Below, piece by piece: positions 34,704 through 43,674 of a DNA stretch of 60,273 nucleotides (positions are counted from its first letter, which is position 1; each line of letters starts with the position of its first letter). The translations under genes were made by a program, and so were the position numbers. The notes below the pieces were generated by a model, which worked only from the letters and a program-made list of their open reading frames with translations, was not told the origin of the DNA and did not search any database. This DNA is from JBIKWM01 sp044356305 (GTDB lineage: Bacteria > Bacteroidota > Bacteroidia > UBA10329). The DNA lies in contig JBIKWM010000019.1 of the NCBI GenBank assembly GCA_044356305.1, positions 1-60,273 of the forward strand. Reading direction: 5' to 3'.

Positions 34704-36530
34704 TCATTGGAACCTCCTGCCCAACTCATCGAGCCCGATGGTGATGAGCGTGGGTCGGCCACTTGGGGTGCTGTAAGGCATGTCGCACCCGAACAGTTCG
34801 TCTATCAGTCCCTGAAGCTCGGATGTGGCCATGGGCCGCACACTGCGCTGCGCTGCCCGCAGGGCCATGGCGCGTGCCAGTTTCTCGCGGGTCTGATTAC
34901 CCGTATTTCCGTTGGTCTCAGCGTGGTCGGCCAACATCTCGGAGACCACTTGCACCACATCGGCCTCGGGAATGTGGGCCGCTATGCCGTTCACTGCAAA
35001 GCTGCCCTGCCCCAGGCTGCTGATATCGATGCCTAAGACACGGATATCGTCCATGAGGATATTGAGCAGGGCCGCATCAGATGGCCTCAGTTCGAACTGC
35101 ACCGGGAAGAGCTGCTGCTGTGCGGGCGGCTCGTTCAGGGCCAGGCTGCGTATCAGACGCTCGTAGGTGACGCGCTCCAATGCCCTGCGCATATCAATGA
35201 GCATGATGCCCGACCGGATGCTGGCCATGATCAGGTGGCCATGTACCTGCACGGGTCTGCGGTCGGTGTCCTCAGCCAAGTCCATGCGGCTCTGCACCAA
35301 CCGTGGGGCCATAGGTGCTCCATCCGGGCTCTCGGGTGCATGGCCGCGCAGCACGTCATACAATGCCTGCCAGTCGGCCGGTTCGGCATGTTGGCGCATG
35401 GGTGCGCTGCCAGTGGCTGTGGGTGCGGCCATGCCCGCGCTGCGCTGCATTTCGGGCCGATGGGTGTGCAGCACATCGTGCCGCGGTGCTGATGGTATGT
35501 TGAATATGGTCTCCTGATCAAAGTCGAGACTCGGGGCTATGTTGTACTGACCGAGGGCCTGTCGCACACTCGACCGCAGAATAGCATACAGCGCCTTCTC
35601 GTCACCAAACTTCACCTCGGTCTTGGTAGGGTGAATGTTGATATCGATCCATGTGGGGTCCACTTCCATGAAAATGAAGTAGGCCGCATGCGACTTTTCG
35701 GGCAGCAGATCCTCATAGGCGCTCTGAACGGCATGGCTCAGGTAGGTGCTGCGTATATACCTGTCGTTGGCGAAGAAAAACTGCTCACCACGGCTCTTGC
35801 GGGCAAATTCGGGCTTGCCCACAAAACCGGTCAGGCGCACCAGACTTGTATTCTCCTGCACGGGCACAAGTTTCTCGTTGAATGCAGGGCCGAACAGCCC
35901 CACGATGCGCTGCCGCAGGTTGCCAGGCTTGAGCACATGTACCTCTTCGGCATTATGGAACAGACTGAAAGCCAATTCCGGATGCGCCAGCGCCACACGG
36001 TGAAACTCGTCCATGATGTTGCGGAACTCCACCACGTCCGACTTCAGGAAATTCCTTCTTGCAGGCACATTGAAGAAGAGGTTCTTCACAGCTATTGAAG
36101 TGCCCTTTGCGGTCTGGCAGGGCTCGTGCGCCACCACTTTCGACCCCTCTATGTAAATCCGTGTTCCGATGGGGTCATCGTGCAGGCAGGTACGCAGCTC
36201 AACGTGTGCAATGGCCGCTATGGATGCCATGGCCTCGCCCCTGAAACCCTTTGTGCGAAGAGCAAACAGGTCGTCAGCATTGGTGATCTTGCTGGTGGCA
36301 TGACGCTCGAAGCACATCCGTGCATCGTTGGCGCTCATGCCGCTGCCGTTGTCATTGACCTGCACAAGGGTTCGACCTGCATCCTGAATGGTGAGCACGA
36401 TGCGGTCGGCACCGGCATCAACGCTGTTCTCCAGCAGTTCCTTCACCACCGATGCCGGACGCTGGATCACCTCCCCGGCCGCTATCTGGTTGGCCACATG
36501 GTCAGGCAGCAGGCGTATGATGTCGCTCAT
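34704..36530 (-). CDS. mutL: DNA mismatch repair protein MutL
   Basis: 608 residues. The N-terminal GHKL ATPase carries 'PASVVKELLENSVDAGA', DNGSGM and 'TKGFRGEAMASIAAI'; a transducer domain follows to about 330, then a linker and the C-terminal dimerisation domain (about 420-608). It links mismatch recognition by MutS to strand cutting. In the C-terminal domain the endonuclease motif DQHA(x)2E(x)4E reads DMRRALERVTYE, and the later CPHGRPT-type motif reads 'STPSGRPT', so the metal-binding set looks degenerate. A small membrane-protein gene precedes it by 27 bases. Confidence 0.96.
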   Translation of the reverse strand: MSDIIRLLPDHVANQIAAGEVIQRPASVVKELLENSVDAGADRIVLTIQDAGRTLVQVNDNGSGMSANDARMCFERHATSKITNADDLFALRTKGFRGEAMASIAAIAHVELRTCLHDDPIGTRIYIEGSKVVAHEPCQTAKGTSIAVKNLFFNVPARRNFLKSDVVEFRNIMDEFHRVALAHPELAFSLFHNAEEVHVLKPGNLRQRIVGLFGPAFNEKLVPVQENTSLVRLTGFVGKPEFARKSRGEQFFFANDRYIRSTYLSHAVQSAYEDLLPEKSHAAYFIFMEVDPTWIDINIHPTKTEVKFGDEKALYAILRSSVRQALGQYNIAPSLDFDQETIFNIPSAPRHDVLHTHRPEMQRSAGMAAPTATGSAPMRQHAEPADWQALYDVLRGHAPESPDGAPMAPRLVQSRMDLAEDTDRRPVQVHGHLIMASIRSGIMLIDMRRALERVTYERLIRSLALNEPPAQQQLFPVQFELRPSDAALLNILMDDIRVLGIDISSLGQGSFAVNGIAAHIPEADVVQVVSEMLADHAETNGNTGNQTREKLARAMALRAAQRSVRPMATSELQGLIDELFGCDMPYSTPSGRPTLITIGLDELGRRFQ

Positions 36531-36557
36531 GAACCGTTAACAGCCGATAGCGGATTG

Positions 36558-36845
36558 TCAGAGATTGAAAAACAGCCACACCAGCAGCAGCATAGCGGCT
36601 ATCAGGCCCATCATGCGCAGGTTGTAGGCCGAGTTCTGCGAGCTGCGCACCCTGCGCTTGTGCTCCCATTCGTGCCTTAGGCGCCTACCGGCATCCTCAG
36701 GCCGATGGTCACGGCCTTCGCGGGCGGCCGCCATCATGGCCTCAAGTTCGGCCTTGCGCTCCTTGGCGGGGTCGTGGTAGCGGGGCAGGTACTCAAACTG
36801 CTTGCCCTTGCGCACCTTGAACAATGACGGGATACCGAACGACAT
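36558..36845 (-). CDS. Small membrane-anchored protein upstream of mutL
   Basis: 95 residues from the ATG at 36845 (MSFGIPSLFKVRKGKQFEYL). A basic and charged cytoplasmic part ('YHDPAKERKAELEAMM...') is followed by one C-terminal transmembrane helix (about 80-95, 'LIAAMLLLVWLFF'). This tail-anchored design recurs next to mutL in Bacteroidetes. No function is known to me. It is 27 bases before mutL and probably in the same operon. Confidence 0.7.
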   Translation of the reverse strand: MSFGIPSLFKVRKGKQFEYLPRYHDPAKERKAELEAMMAAAREGRDHRPEDAGRRLRHEWEHKRRVRSSQNSAYNLRMMGLIAAMLLLVWLFFNL

Positions 36846-36849
36846 GCTG

Positions 36850-36857
36850 CAAATGTA
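36850..36857 (-). promoter_or_regulatory. -7-like box directly before the small mutL-upstream gene
   Basis: The minus strand reads TACATTTG, an exact TAnnTTTG match, ending four bases before the ATG at 36845. If it is used, the mRNA would be leaderless or nearly so. Confidence 0.35.
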
Positions 36858-36931
36858 ACCCCAGTGCACAGGGCCGCACCTCTGCCGTATCGAGGTTCAA
36901 TAAGTCTTCTCGGTCCAAGGGGCACCCGAAG

Positions 36932-37825
36932 CTACTTCCGTCCCAAGCGTACAAACACCCTCTGCCCTACCCTCAGCGAACGGCTGTCGGACTCATTGGC
37001 GAAGTGTCCATGCACATTCACTGTGCCAGTGGTCAGGTCAACGGCATCGTTGACCAGATGTATCCTGCCTAGCAAGGTGTCGGGGCGTTCGGGTAGGGTG
37101 AAATGGAAGGTGTCGCCTTCATTGATCAGCCCTGCCGCCACACCAGGCACCTGCACCTCAATGTGCATATGCGAACGGTCGATCAGGGTCGCCAAATGGG
37201 TTTCTGGCGAAACGCGTTGACCATTGCTCACACCCAAAAAGGTCACAGTGCCATTGATCGGGCTTCGCACAACAAGATCATCGGGCAATGGGTCTGAATC
37301 GGGCCCAAAACCGATGGCGGACAGCTCGCGCCTCAGTCCATCGTAGCGGGCGTTGGCCCGTTCGGCATCGAACTGAGCCTGCTCCAACTGCTTTTGCGAC
37401 ACGGCATCTGTGCCTTTCAGTCCCATGAGGCGGTCGAGGGCCGCCCTGCTCATGCGCTGTTCGGCCTTGGCTTCACCCCAATCGCGCTGCAGCCGGGCAA
37501 AATGTGGCGATTGCAGCACCATGATCACATCGCCTTTATGCACATGGCTGCCCTCAAGCACCTTCACCTCTGCCACATAGGCATCGGTGCGGGCGTACAC
37601 CAGGTTGCGCGAGGTGGGCGGCACATCGACCACGCCTGTGCATTCAATGGTGCCCCGCGATGGCGATGGCGCTGTTGCAGCAATGGTGGCAGGGGCTTCC
37701 GCCACTTCTTCGGCCGTAGGGCCCTCTTGCGCCTTTTCAGTATTGGTTGAGCAACCAGAGATTGCCCAAACTGCAAAAAACAATGCCCAAATAGGGCTGA
37801 GATGGATGTTCGTTCTCATGTTCAT
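36932..37825 (-). CDS. RND efflux periplasmic adaptor (CusB/CzcB-like lipoprotein)
   Basis: 297 residues. A lipoprotein signal ends at Cys25 (WAISGC), followed by the membrane-fusion layout: a lipoyl-type strand pair ('VAEVKVLEGSHVHKGDVIMVL'), a helical hairpin (about 108-165), a second lipoyl half ('DDLVVRSPINGTVTFLG') and a beta-barrel domain to the end. It bridges the inner-membrane pump and the outer-membrane channel for heavy-metal export. It is shorter than typical CusB because the C-terminal membrane-proximal domain is reduced. Its first four bases overlap the pump stop (ATGA). Confidence 0.88.
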   Translation of the reverse strand: MNMRTNIHLSPIWALFFAVWAISGCSTNTEKAQEGPTAEEVAEAPATIAATAPSPSRGTIECTGVVDVPPTSRNLVYARTDAYVAEVKVLEGSHVHKGDVIMVLQSPHFARLQRDWGEAKAEQRMSRAALDRLMGLKGTDAVSQKQLEQAQFDAERANARYDGLRRELSAIGFGPDSDPLPDDLVVRSPINGTVTFLGVSNGQRVSPETHLATLIDRSHMHIEVQVPGVAAGLINEGDTFHFTLPERPDTLLGRIHLVNDAVDLTTGTVNVHGHFANESDSRSLRVGQRVFVRLGRK

Positions 37826-40800
37826 TTAGTGAGATGGTTGATGATAAGGATAGAGGCATTGCGCTGGGCCTGTTGTTTCAAGCGGTCCTGGGTGTTGCGC
37901 ATGAGCAGGGTTGCCTGCATGGCCAGGTCGATGGGCCCGATCAGGCCCGAGGAATGTTGCTGAAAGAGAGAATGCCGCAAGGCCGTAGCATCGGGGGTGC
38001 CGGCACGCTGATATAAGCCCATCAAGGTGTCGGCCGCTGCCAGTTGCGCGCGGGCATTGGTCAACTCGGTCAGCAGCACCAGACGTTGGTCGCTCAGTCG
38101 CGTCTCAGCCTGTTGCGCCCGCAGTTGCTGTATGCGCTGTTCGTGCCTGCGTCCCGAAGGCAGAATGGGCACCGATAGCGACACCATTGCACCTTGGTTA
38201 TTGCTCACCCCGTTGATTGACTGGTTGAAATACCCCACTCCGGCCATGGGTGTGGCCTTGGTCGCTATCACTTTCTCGGCCAGGTGCGCCTGCTGCACCT
38301 CGGCCCGGAAAGTGGCCAACAACGTGGCCGAAATGCTGTCGCTGCGTTGGCTCAGCACCAGCGATGGCATGCTTACATCGTCCAGGGGCCTATCGGGTGG
38401 CAGTCCGGTGAGGTAGCGGAGTTCAGCTTCGGCCTGCTTGGCGCGCTGGCGAAAAGTGGCAGCCTCGGTGGCTGCAGCCATCACCACATTCACAATGGCC
38501 TGCCTATCGAGTCCGTTCAGCTCTCCGGCCTGAGTCTGAGCCTCGGTGGCACGTAGGGCCTGGTCCAATGCTGCGGCCCAGCTTTCGGCCTCGGTGGCCG
38601 CGGCCTGGGCTTCGGCCAGCCCATTGTAGGCAAGGCGTACACGCAACTCGGCCTCGGCCTGGGCCATGGCTGCACGCGCACCGGCACCTTGCTGGCCTGC
38701 CACGGCCCATCTGCGGTGGGCCCCTGCGGCCCACGGTCGGCCAAGGCCCTGCATGATCTGAATGTTGTAGTCGGGGCCCGAATAGCTTACCTGCCCGTAT
38801 TGCAGAACGGCTTCGGTGCTGGGCAGCACATAGGCCCTGTGTGCCTCAGCATCCCATTCCTGCCGCTCGAGGCGGGCCTGTATCACCTCTGGGCCCGACT
38901 CTCGGGCCATGCGCACCAGTTCATCGACATCAACAGGGCCCTGCTGTGCCTTCGCTCCATCAGCACATAAGAAAAGGAAGATGACAGCCAATGGGCCAAT
39001 GCCGCGCAGCATGGAATCGCGCCTTTTCTCGGCCAACAGATATATGACCGGGAGCACCATAAGGGTGAGCAGGGTAGATGTGACAAGCCCACCGATCACA
39101 ACTGTGGCCAACGGCCGTTGCACCTCGGCCCCGTTTGATGTGGAGATGGCCATGGGTAAAAAGCCCAACGAAGCCACGAGGGCAGTGGTGAGCACAGGGC
39201 GCAAACGGTTGTCGGCACCTTGGCGGATGGCCTGTAACAGTGGCAGACCCTCTTCGCGCCTGAGGCGGATGAACTCGTTGACCAATACCAGCCCGTTTAG
39301 CACCGCCACCCCGAAAAGGGCGATGAACCCGATGCCTGCCGAGATACTGAACGGCATGCCACGCAGCCATAGCGCCAAAATGCCCCCTACTGCGGCCAAA
39401 GGCACGGCCGAGAAGATGATGAGCGCCTCGCGTACCGAACCGAATGAGATGTAGAGGAGCAGCAGGATGAGTACCAATGCCACAGGCACAGCGATGAGCA
39501 ACCGCTGGGAGGCGTGCTGCAGATTCTCGAACTGGCCTCCGTAGCTGACGGTGTAGCCGGGCGGAAGGGGTAATCTGGCATCGAGCTCTGTTTGGATATC
39601 GGCCACCAACGAGGCCACATCGCGGTCGCGCACGTTGACCCCGATGGCCACCCTGCGCTTGGCATCTTGCCGCGAAATGAGGCTGGGGCCCTCCATCAGG
39701 CGCACATGTGCCACCCGCGAAAGGGGAATGTGCGACCCATCGGCTGCGTGTACCATGATACGGTCGAGGTTGAGCTGGCCTCGGTCGGTGGCATTGAGGC
39801 GCACAGCAAGGTCGAATCTGCGCTCATTCTCATATACTGATCCCACCACCTCGCCCGCATAGGCCGCGCGGATGGCAAGGTTCACCGCATCGGCACTTAT
39901 GCCGTAGAGCGACATGGCCCTGCGGTCCATTGTCACACTCAGTTGGCGCAGGCCCTCGGTCTGCTCCACCTTTACATCGCCCGCGCCCTGAATATCGCTG
40001 ATCAGTGTGGCGGCACTGTCGCCCAGGTCCTTTAGCAGGGCCAGGTCCTCACCGAATATCTTGATGGCGATATCCGTTTTAGAACCCGTCATCAGTTCAT
40101 TGAAGCGCAGCTGGATGGGCTGACTGAATTCGAACGAGGCACCTTCAACCACCTGCAGTTTCTCCTTCATCAGACCTATCAGTTCCTCTCTATCGGTGGC
40201 CGTTGTCCATTCCTCCTGTTCCTTGAGCAGGATCATGATATCGGTGTCTTCAATGCCCATAGGATCGGTGGGCACCTCGCCTGTTCCGATCTTGCTCACC
40301 ACGTGTTTCACCTCTGGGAAATTGGATCGGAGTATCTTCTCTACCTCGGTCGATCTGTTTATGGTATGACTGAGTGAACTGCCAATGGGCACGGTCATCT
40401 GCATGGCCAGATCGCCCTCTTCGAGCGTGGGGATGAACTCGGCCCCCATGCGCATGAACACCCCGATGCTGATGGCGAATCCGGCCACGGTGGCTGTTAT
40501 CAGCAGCAAAGGGCGTTTGAGTGCAAACCCGAGGCTGGGACCATAGGCCTTGGCGATAAGGGCCATGAAGCGGTCGCTCCAAGTGTCGTGATCGGACACA
40601 TGTCGGCTGAGCACCAATGCCGACATGACCGGAACATAGGTGAGCGACAGGATAAGCGACCCGAGTATGGCGAAGCTCACCGTCTGCGCCATGGGCATGA
40701 AGGTTTTGCCCTCTACCCCCTCGAGGGTGAAAACTGGCACGAACACCACCAGAATGATGAGCACCCCGAACGCGGCCGAGCGATAGATCTGCCCGGCTGC

Positions 40801-42117
40801 CGTGGCCACCGCACCGTCCATCTGCTGGGAGGTAAGCCTTTGTCCCTTGAACCGTACGTGCAGAAAATGCAGCACGCCTTCTACAATGATCACAGCCCCG
40901 TCTACCACAATACCGAAGTCGATGGCCCCGAGCGACATAAGATTGGCTGACACACCGAAAACCCGCATCATGATGATGGCGAACAGCATGGCCAATGGGA
41001 TGACTGATGCCACCACCGCCCCGGCCCGTAGGTTACCGAGCATGACCACGAGCACGAAAATGACCACCAGTCCACCCTCTATGAGGTTCTTGGTCACCGT
41101 TCTCATGGTCTTGCCCACGAGCACCGATCGGTCCAGGTAGGGATATATGGTGATTCCCTGCGGGAGCGTGCGCTGCACCTTCTCCATCCTATCTTTCACA
41201 TTGTCAATGGTCTTTGACGAGTTGCCTCCTTTGAGCATAAGGGTGATGCCGCCCACCACCTCGCCCTTGCCGTCCATGGTAAGGGCACCGTAGCGCTGGG
41301 CACTTCCGTGGCCCACCTTGGCCACATCGCCAATGCGCACGGGCACTCCATTCTTTACCTCCACCACGGTATTGGCCAGGGCATCGAGGTTCTCGGCACG
41401 GCCCTCGGTGCGTATGTAGAATGCGTTGGTACCGCTTTCGATATATGATCCACCGCTGTTGGCATTGTTGCGTTGCAGGGAGGCACACACATCCTCCATG
41501 GTTATATCGCGGCTCAGCATCAGAGCAGGATCCACGGCCACTTCATATTGTTTCAGGCGTCCCCCGAAACTGGAGGTCTCAATGATGCCTTCAATCCCGG
41601 CCAACTGGCGCTTCACGATCCAATCCTGCACCGTGCGCAGTTCCATATCGTTATAGAGATGGGCATGGGCCGAATCGACCGTGAGTACATATTGATACAC
41701 CTCGCCCAGCCCGGTGGTGATGGGCATCATCTCGGGCTTGCCCAGTTCGGGCGGAATGGTGCCATCGAGCAATTTGATCTGCTCGCCCACAAACTGGCGT
41801 GCACGCATCAGGTCCATATCCTCATCAAAGACCACCGTCACCACCGACAGTCCATAACGGGAAATGCTGCGTATGTCCGTTACGCCAGGCAGGTTGGCCA
41901 TCACGGCCTCTATCGGGAAGGTGATGATCTGCTCCATCTCCTGCGCAGCAAGAGTGGGTGCTGAGGTTACCACCTGCACCTGGTTGTTGGTGATGTCGGG
42001 CACGGCATCGACCGGAAGGCCCATCAGCGCGATGATGCCGCCCCACACCAGGGCGATCACACCAGCGAACACCAACAGTTTATTGTTCAGCGAGATGCTG
42101 ATCAGTCTGTCAAACAT
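37822..42117 (-). CDS. CusA/CzcA-type heavy-metal RND pump fused to a TolC-like outer-membrane factor
   Basis: The start is taken at the ATG at 42117 (MFDRLISISLNNKLLVF), giving 1431 residues; the frame opens at 42150. Residues 1 to about 1035 are a full HME-RND pump with twelve helices and the family's 'GTGEVPTDPMG' segment. An added hydrophobic segment (about 1042-1060, 'IGPLAVIFLFLCADGAKA') then resembles an internal signal. Residues 1062-1431 are an outer-membrane-efflux domain with paired coiled coils. Such pump-channel fusions are known in Bacteroidetes. The metal (Cu, Zn, Co) cannot be decided. The adaptor gene follows with a four-base overlap. Confidence 0.92.
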   Translation of the reverse strand: MFDRLISISLNNKLLVFAGVIALVWGGIIALMGLPVDAVPDITNNQVQVVTSAPTLAAQEMEQIITFPIEAVMANLPGVTDIRSISRYGLSVVTVVFDEDMDLMRARQFVGEQIKLLDGTIPPELGKPEMMPITTGLGEVYQYVLTVDSAHAHLYNDMELRTVQDWIVKRQLAGIEGIIETSSFGGRLKQYEVAVDPALMLSRDITMEDVCASLQRNNANSGGSYIESGTNAFYIRTEGRAENLDALANTVVEVKNGVPVRIGDVAKVGHGSAQRYGALTMDGKGEVVGGITLMLKGGNSSKTIDNVKDRMEKVQRTLPQGITIYPYLDRSVLVGKTMRTVTKNLIEGGLVVIFVLVVMLGNLRAGAVVASVIPLAMLFAIIMMRVFGVSANLMSLGAIDFGIVVDGAVIIVEGVLHFLHVRFKGQRLTSQQMDGAVATAAGQIYRSAAFGVLIILVVFVPVFTLEGVEGKTFMPMAQTVSFAILGSLILSLTYVPVMSALVLSRHVSDHDTWSDRFMALIAKAYGPSLGFALKRPLLLITATVAGFAISIGVFMRMGAEFIPTLEEGDLAMQMTVPIGSSLSHTINRSTEVEKILRSNFPEVKHVVSKIGTGEVPTDPMGIEDTDIMILLKEQEEWTTATDREELIGLMKEKLQVVEGASFEFSQPIQLRFNELMTGSKTDIAIKIFGEDLALLKDLGDSAATLISDIQGAGDVKVEQTEGLRQLSVTMDRRAMSLYGISADAVNLAIRAAYAGEVVGSVYENERRFDLAVRLNATDRGQLNLDRIMVHAADGSHIPLSRVAHVRLMEGPSLISRQDAKRRVAIGVNVRDRDVASLVADIQTELDARLPLPPGYTVSYGGQFENLQHASQRLLIAVPVALVLILLLLYISFGSVREALIIFSAVPLAAVGGILALWLRGMPFSISAGIGFIALFGVAVLNGLVLVNEFIRLRREEGLPLLQAIRQGADNRLRPVLTTALVASLGFLPMAISTSNGAEVQRPLATVVIGGLVTSTLLTLMVLPVIYLLAEKRRDSMLRGIGPLAVIFLFLCADGAKAQQGPVDVDELVRMARESGPEVIQARLERQEWDAEAHRAYVLPSTEAVLQYGQVSYSGPDYNIQIMQGLGRPWAAGAHRRWAVAGQQGAGARAAMAQAEAELRVRLAYNGLAEAQAAATEAESWAAALDQALRATEAQTQAGELNGLDRQAIVNVVMAAATEAATFRQRAKQAEAELRYLTGLPPDRPLDDVSMPSLVLSQRSDSISATLLATFRAEVQQAHLAEKVIATKATPMAGVGYFNQSINGVSNNQGAMVSLSVPILPSGRRHEQRIQQLRAQQAETRLSDQRLVLLTELTNARAQLAAADTLMGLYQRAGTPDATALRHSLFQQHSSGLIGPIDLAMQATLLMRNTQDRLKQQAQRNASILIINHLTK

Positions 42118-42196
42118 GTCAATTTGATTTAAGGTGAATGATTGAATCATCGGCCGGGGAGCAACGCCCAGCGCTCAGGCCAGCAGTGGCCAGCGA

Positions 42197-42568
42197 TCAA
42201 CCCAAAAAAGGAGGGGGACGGCAGCCCGAGGCACTCAGGCAGCCACGGGCCAGGGGAATATGGCCCCGAACAATGGATGTGGAGGCCACATCGGCCCCGA
42301 TCAGAACAATGCGCAGACCCACCGCCACCGCCAGCACCGACATGGGCACGGTAGGCAACGAGGTACAGGGAATCAGATCATCATCCATCTGGTCGGACTC
42401 GTGCAGGAAGAGCTGAAGCACCTCCACGGCCGTATCCACATCGCGGTGCAGTTCGGCATGGGCCGCATCGCCCAGCTCGTGCGTGTGCCAGTGCGGCACC
42501 AGCATGTGCATCAGCACAACGCCACCGGCCAGCCCAAGCAACACATTGCGCAACACCCGCATCATCAT
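42197..42568 (-). CDS. His-rich small protein of the metal efflux operon
   Basis: 123 residues if started at the first of three consecutive ATGs (42568, 42565, 42562). An N-terminal helix (about 7-23) is followed by PHWHTHE (25-31) and further acidic and His residues, then a second hydrophobic stretch (about 75-92). Short proteins with a helix plus a 'PHxH' cluster often precede CusA-type genes in Bacteroidetes and may be metal-binding or sensing. It lies 79 bases before the pump gene on the same strand. No enzyme motif is visible. Confidence 0.65.
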   Translation of the reverse strand: MMMRVLRNVLLGLAGGVVLMHMLVPHWHTHELGDAAHAELHRDVDTAVEVLQLFLHESDQMDDDLIPCTSLPTVPMSVLAVAVGLRIVLIGADVASTSIVRGHIPLARGCLSASGCRPPPFLG

Positions 42569-42573
42569 AGCCG

Positions 42574-42619
42574 CGAATGTAGGCCAGTATGACTGCGGTC
42601 AGAAGTGACGTCTGTCACA
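42574..42619 (-). promoter_or_regulatory. Candidate CRP-like operator and -7 box of the metal efflux operon
   Basis: AGTGA-CGTCTG-TCACA (42604-42619) matches the CRP half-site pattern TGTGA-N6-TCACA with one mismatch. On the minus strand a -7-like TACATTCG (plus 42574-42581) follows. The dyad centre would lie about 42 bases upstream of the predicted start of transcription, the class II activator position. The arrangement is suggestive only. Confidence 0.4.
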
Positions 42620-42767
42620 TACGGAACTGACATCTGCCCCACATCGCGCAGGCACCTAAGTCCCTGCGTGTCATGGTTCACCACCTGCCACTTGAAAAGT
42701 GGGCCGAGATCATTGCGCATTGAGCGCGAGATCCTTCGGTGCAATAACAGGTTATTTGTGCGGTCGA

Positions 42768-42775
42768 TACCTTTG
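42768..42775 (+). promoter_or_regulatory. Candidate -7 box of the DUF2461 gene
   Basis: TACCTTTG is an exact TAnnTTTG match, ending 20 bases before the ATG at 42796. No clear -33 partner was seen. Confidence 0.4.
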
Positions 42776-42795
42776 ACCAAATAAACCTCACCGCC

Positions 42796-43467
42796 ATGCA
42801 ACACTTCAGCCCCGATTTCGCGCAGTTCTTCAAGGATCTGGCGGCCTACAACGACCGCGACTGGTTTCATGCCAACAAGAAGCGGTACGAGCAGAGTGTG
42901 AAAAAGCCGTTTGAGGCATTTGTGCAAGAGCTGATTGACCTGCTGCGAACGGTGGACAAGGGGGTTGACATTGCCCCGAAGGATGCCATTTTCCGCATAC
43001 ACCGCGACACGCGGTTCAGTGCCGACAAGACCCCTTATAAGTTGAACGCAGGTGCCATTGTGAGTTCGGGTGGCAAGAGCGACCACCTGAAACCTGGGCT
43101 GTACGTGGAGCTTGGCCCCGAGAAGCTGGCGGTGTACGGTGGCATCTACATGCCCGATAAGGACCAACTGGCTGCCATACGCGGCCACATAGCCGCCAAC
43201 CTGAAAAAGTTCGATGCCCTGCTGGACCATGCCGATTTCAAGCGGGTGTTCGGCACTGTGCATGGCGAGCGCAACAAGGTGCTGCCCAAAGAGCTGAAGG
43301 ATGCTGCCGCCAAGCAGCCCATCCTGTTCAACAAGAGTTTTTACTACTACGCCCACCTTCCGGCCGAAGACCTGACCCGCCCAGATCTGGCCCGTACCAT
43401 GTTCGACATGCACCTGGCCGGCCGTCCCATGGGCGATTTTCTGTATCAGCCATTGGCAAAGAAGTAG
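42796..43467 (+). CDS. DUF2461 (TIGR02453) family protein
   Basis: 223 residues, the usual family length. It starts MQHFSPDFAQFFKDLAAYND, with the conserved 'NDRDWFHANKKRYE' and 'IFRIHRDTRFSADKTPYK' blocks and 'GGIYMPDKDQL'. The family is widespread in bacteria and fungi, and its biochemical role is not established. It is predicted cytoplasmic. It stands alone between the divergent metal-efflux operon and the converging aconitase gene, with a terminator at its 3' side. Confidence 0.9.
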   Translation: MQHFSPDFAQFFKDLAAYNDRDWFHANKKRYEQSVKKPFEAFVQELIDLLRTVDKGVDIAPKDAIFRIHRDTRFSADKTPYKLNAGAIVSSGGKSDHLKPGLYVELGPEKLAVYGGIYMPDKDQLAAIRGHIAANLKKFDALLDHADFKRVFGTVHGERNKVLPKELKDAAAKQPILFNKSFYYYAHLPAEDLTRPDLARTMFDMHLAGRPMGDFLYQPLAKK

Positions 43468-43590
43468 GTTCGGACCTTATCTGTCAGTCTCAGACCTGAG
43501 CGCCTTCGCTTTGGCCGTTGAGAGCACGCAGGTCTTTGGTCTATCATCCATCCGGGGTTGTTTTCGGGCCGGGACGAGTGGAGACAGCAT

Positions 43591-43630
43591 AAAAAAAACC
43601 GCCACCCGTTACGGGCAGCGGTTCTTTCTT
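43591..43630. terminator. Bidirectional intrinsic terminator
   Basis: AACCGCcaCCCGT and ACGGGcaGCGGTT form a stem with a symmetrical CA/CA internal loop, flanked by eight A residues on the left and a T-rich right side. On the minus strand it ends the aconitase transcript with a T8 run; on the plus strand it can end the DUF2461 transcript. Confidence 0.88.
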
Positions 43631-43674
43631 CTTTCCTTAAAACCTGATGTCCTGACAGGCTGATCAGCTCAAGC

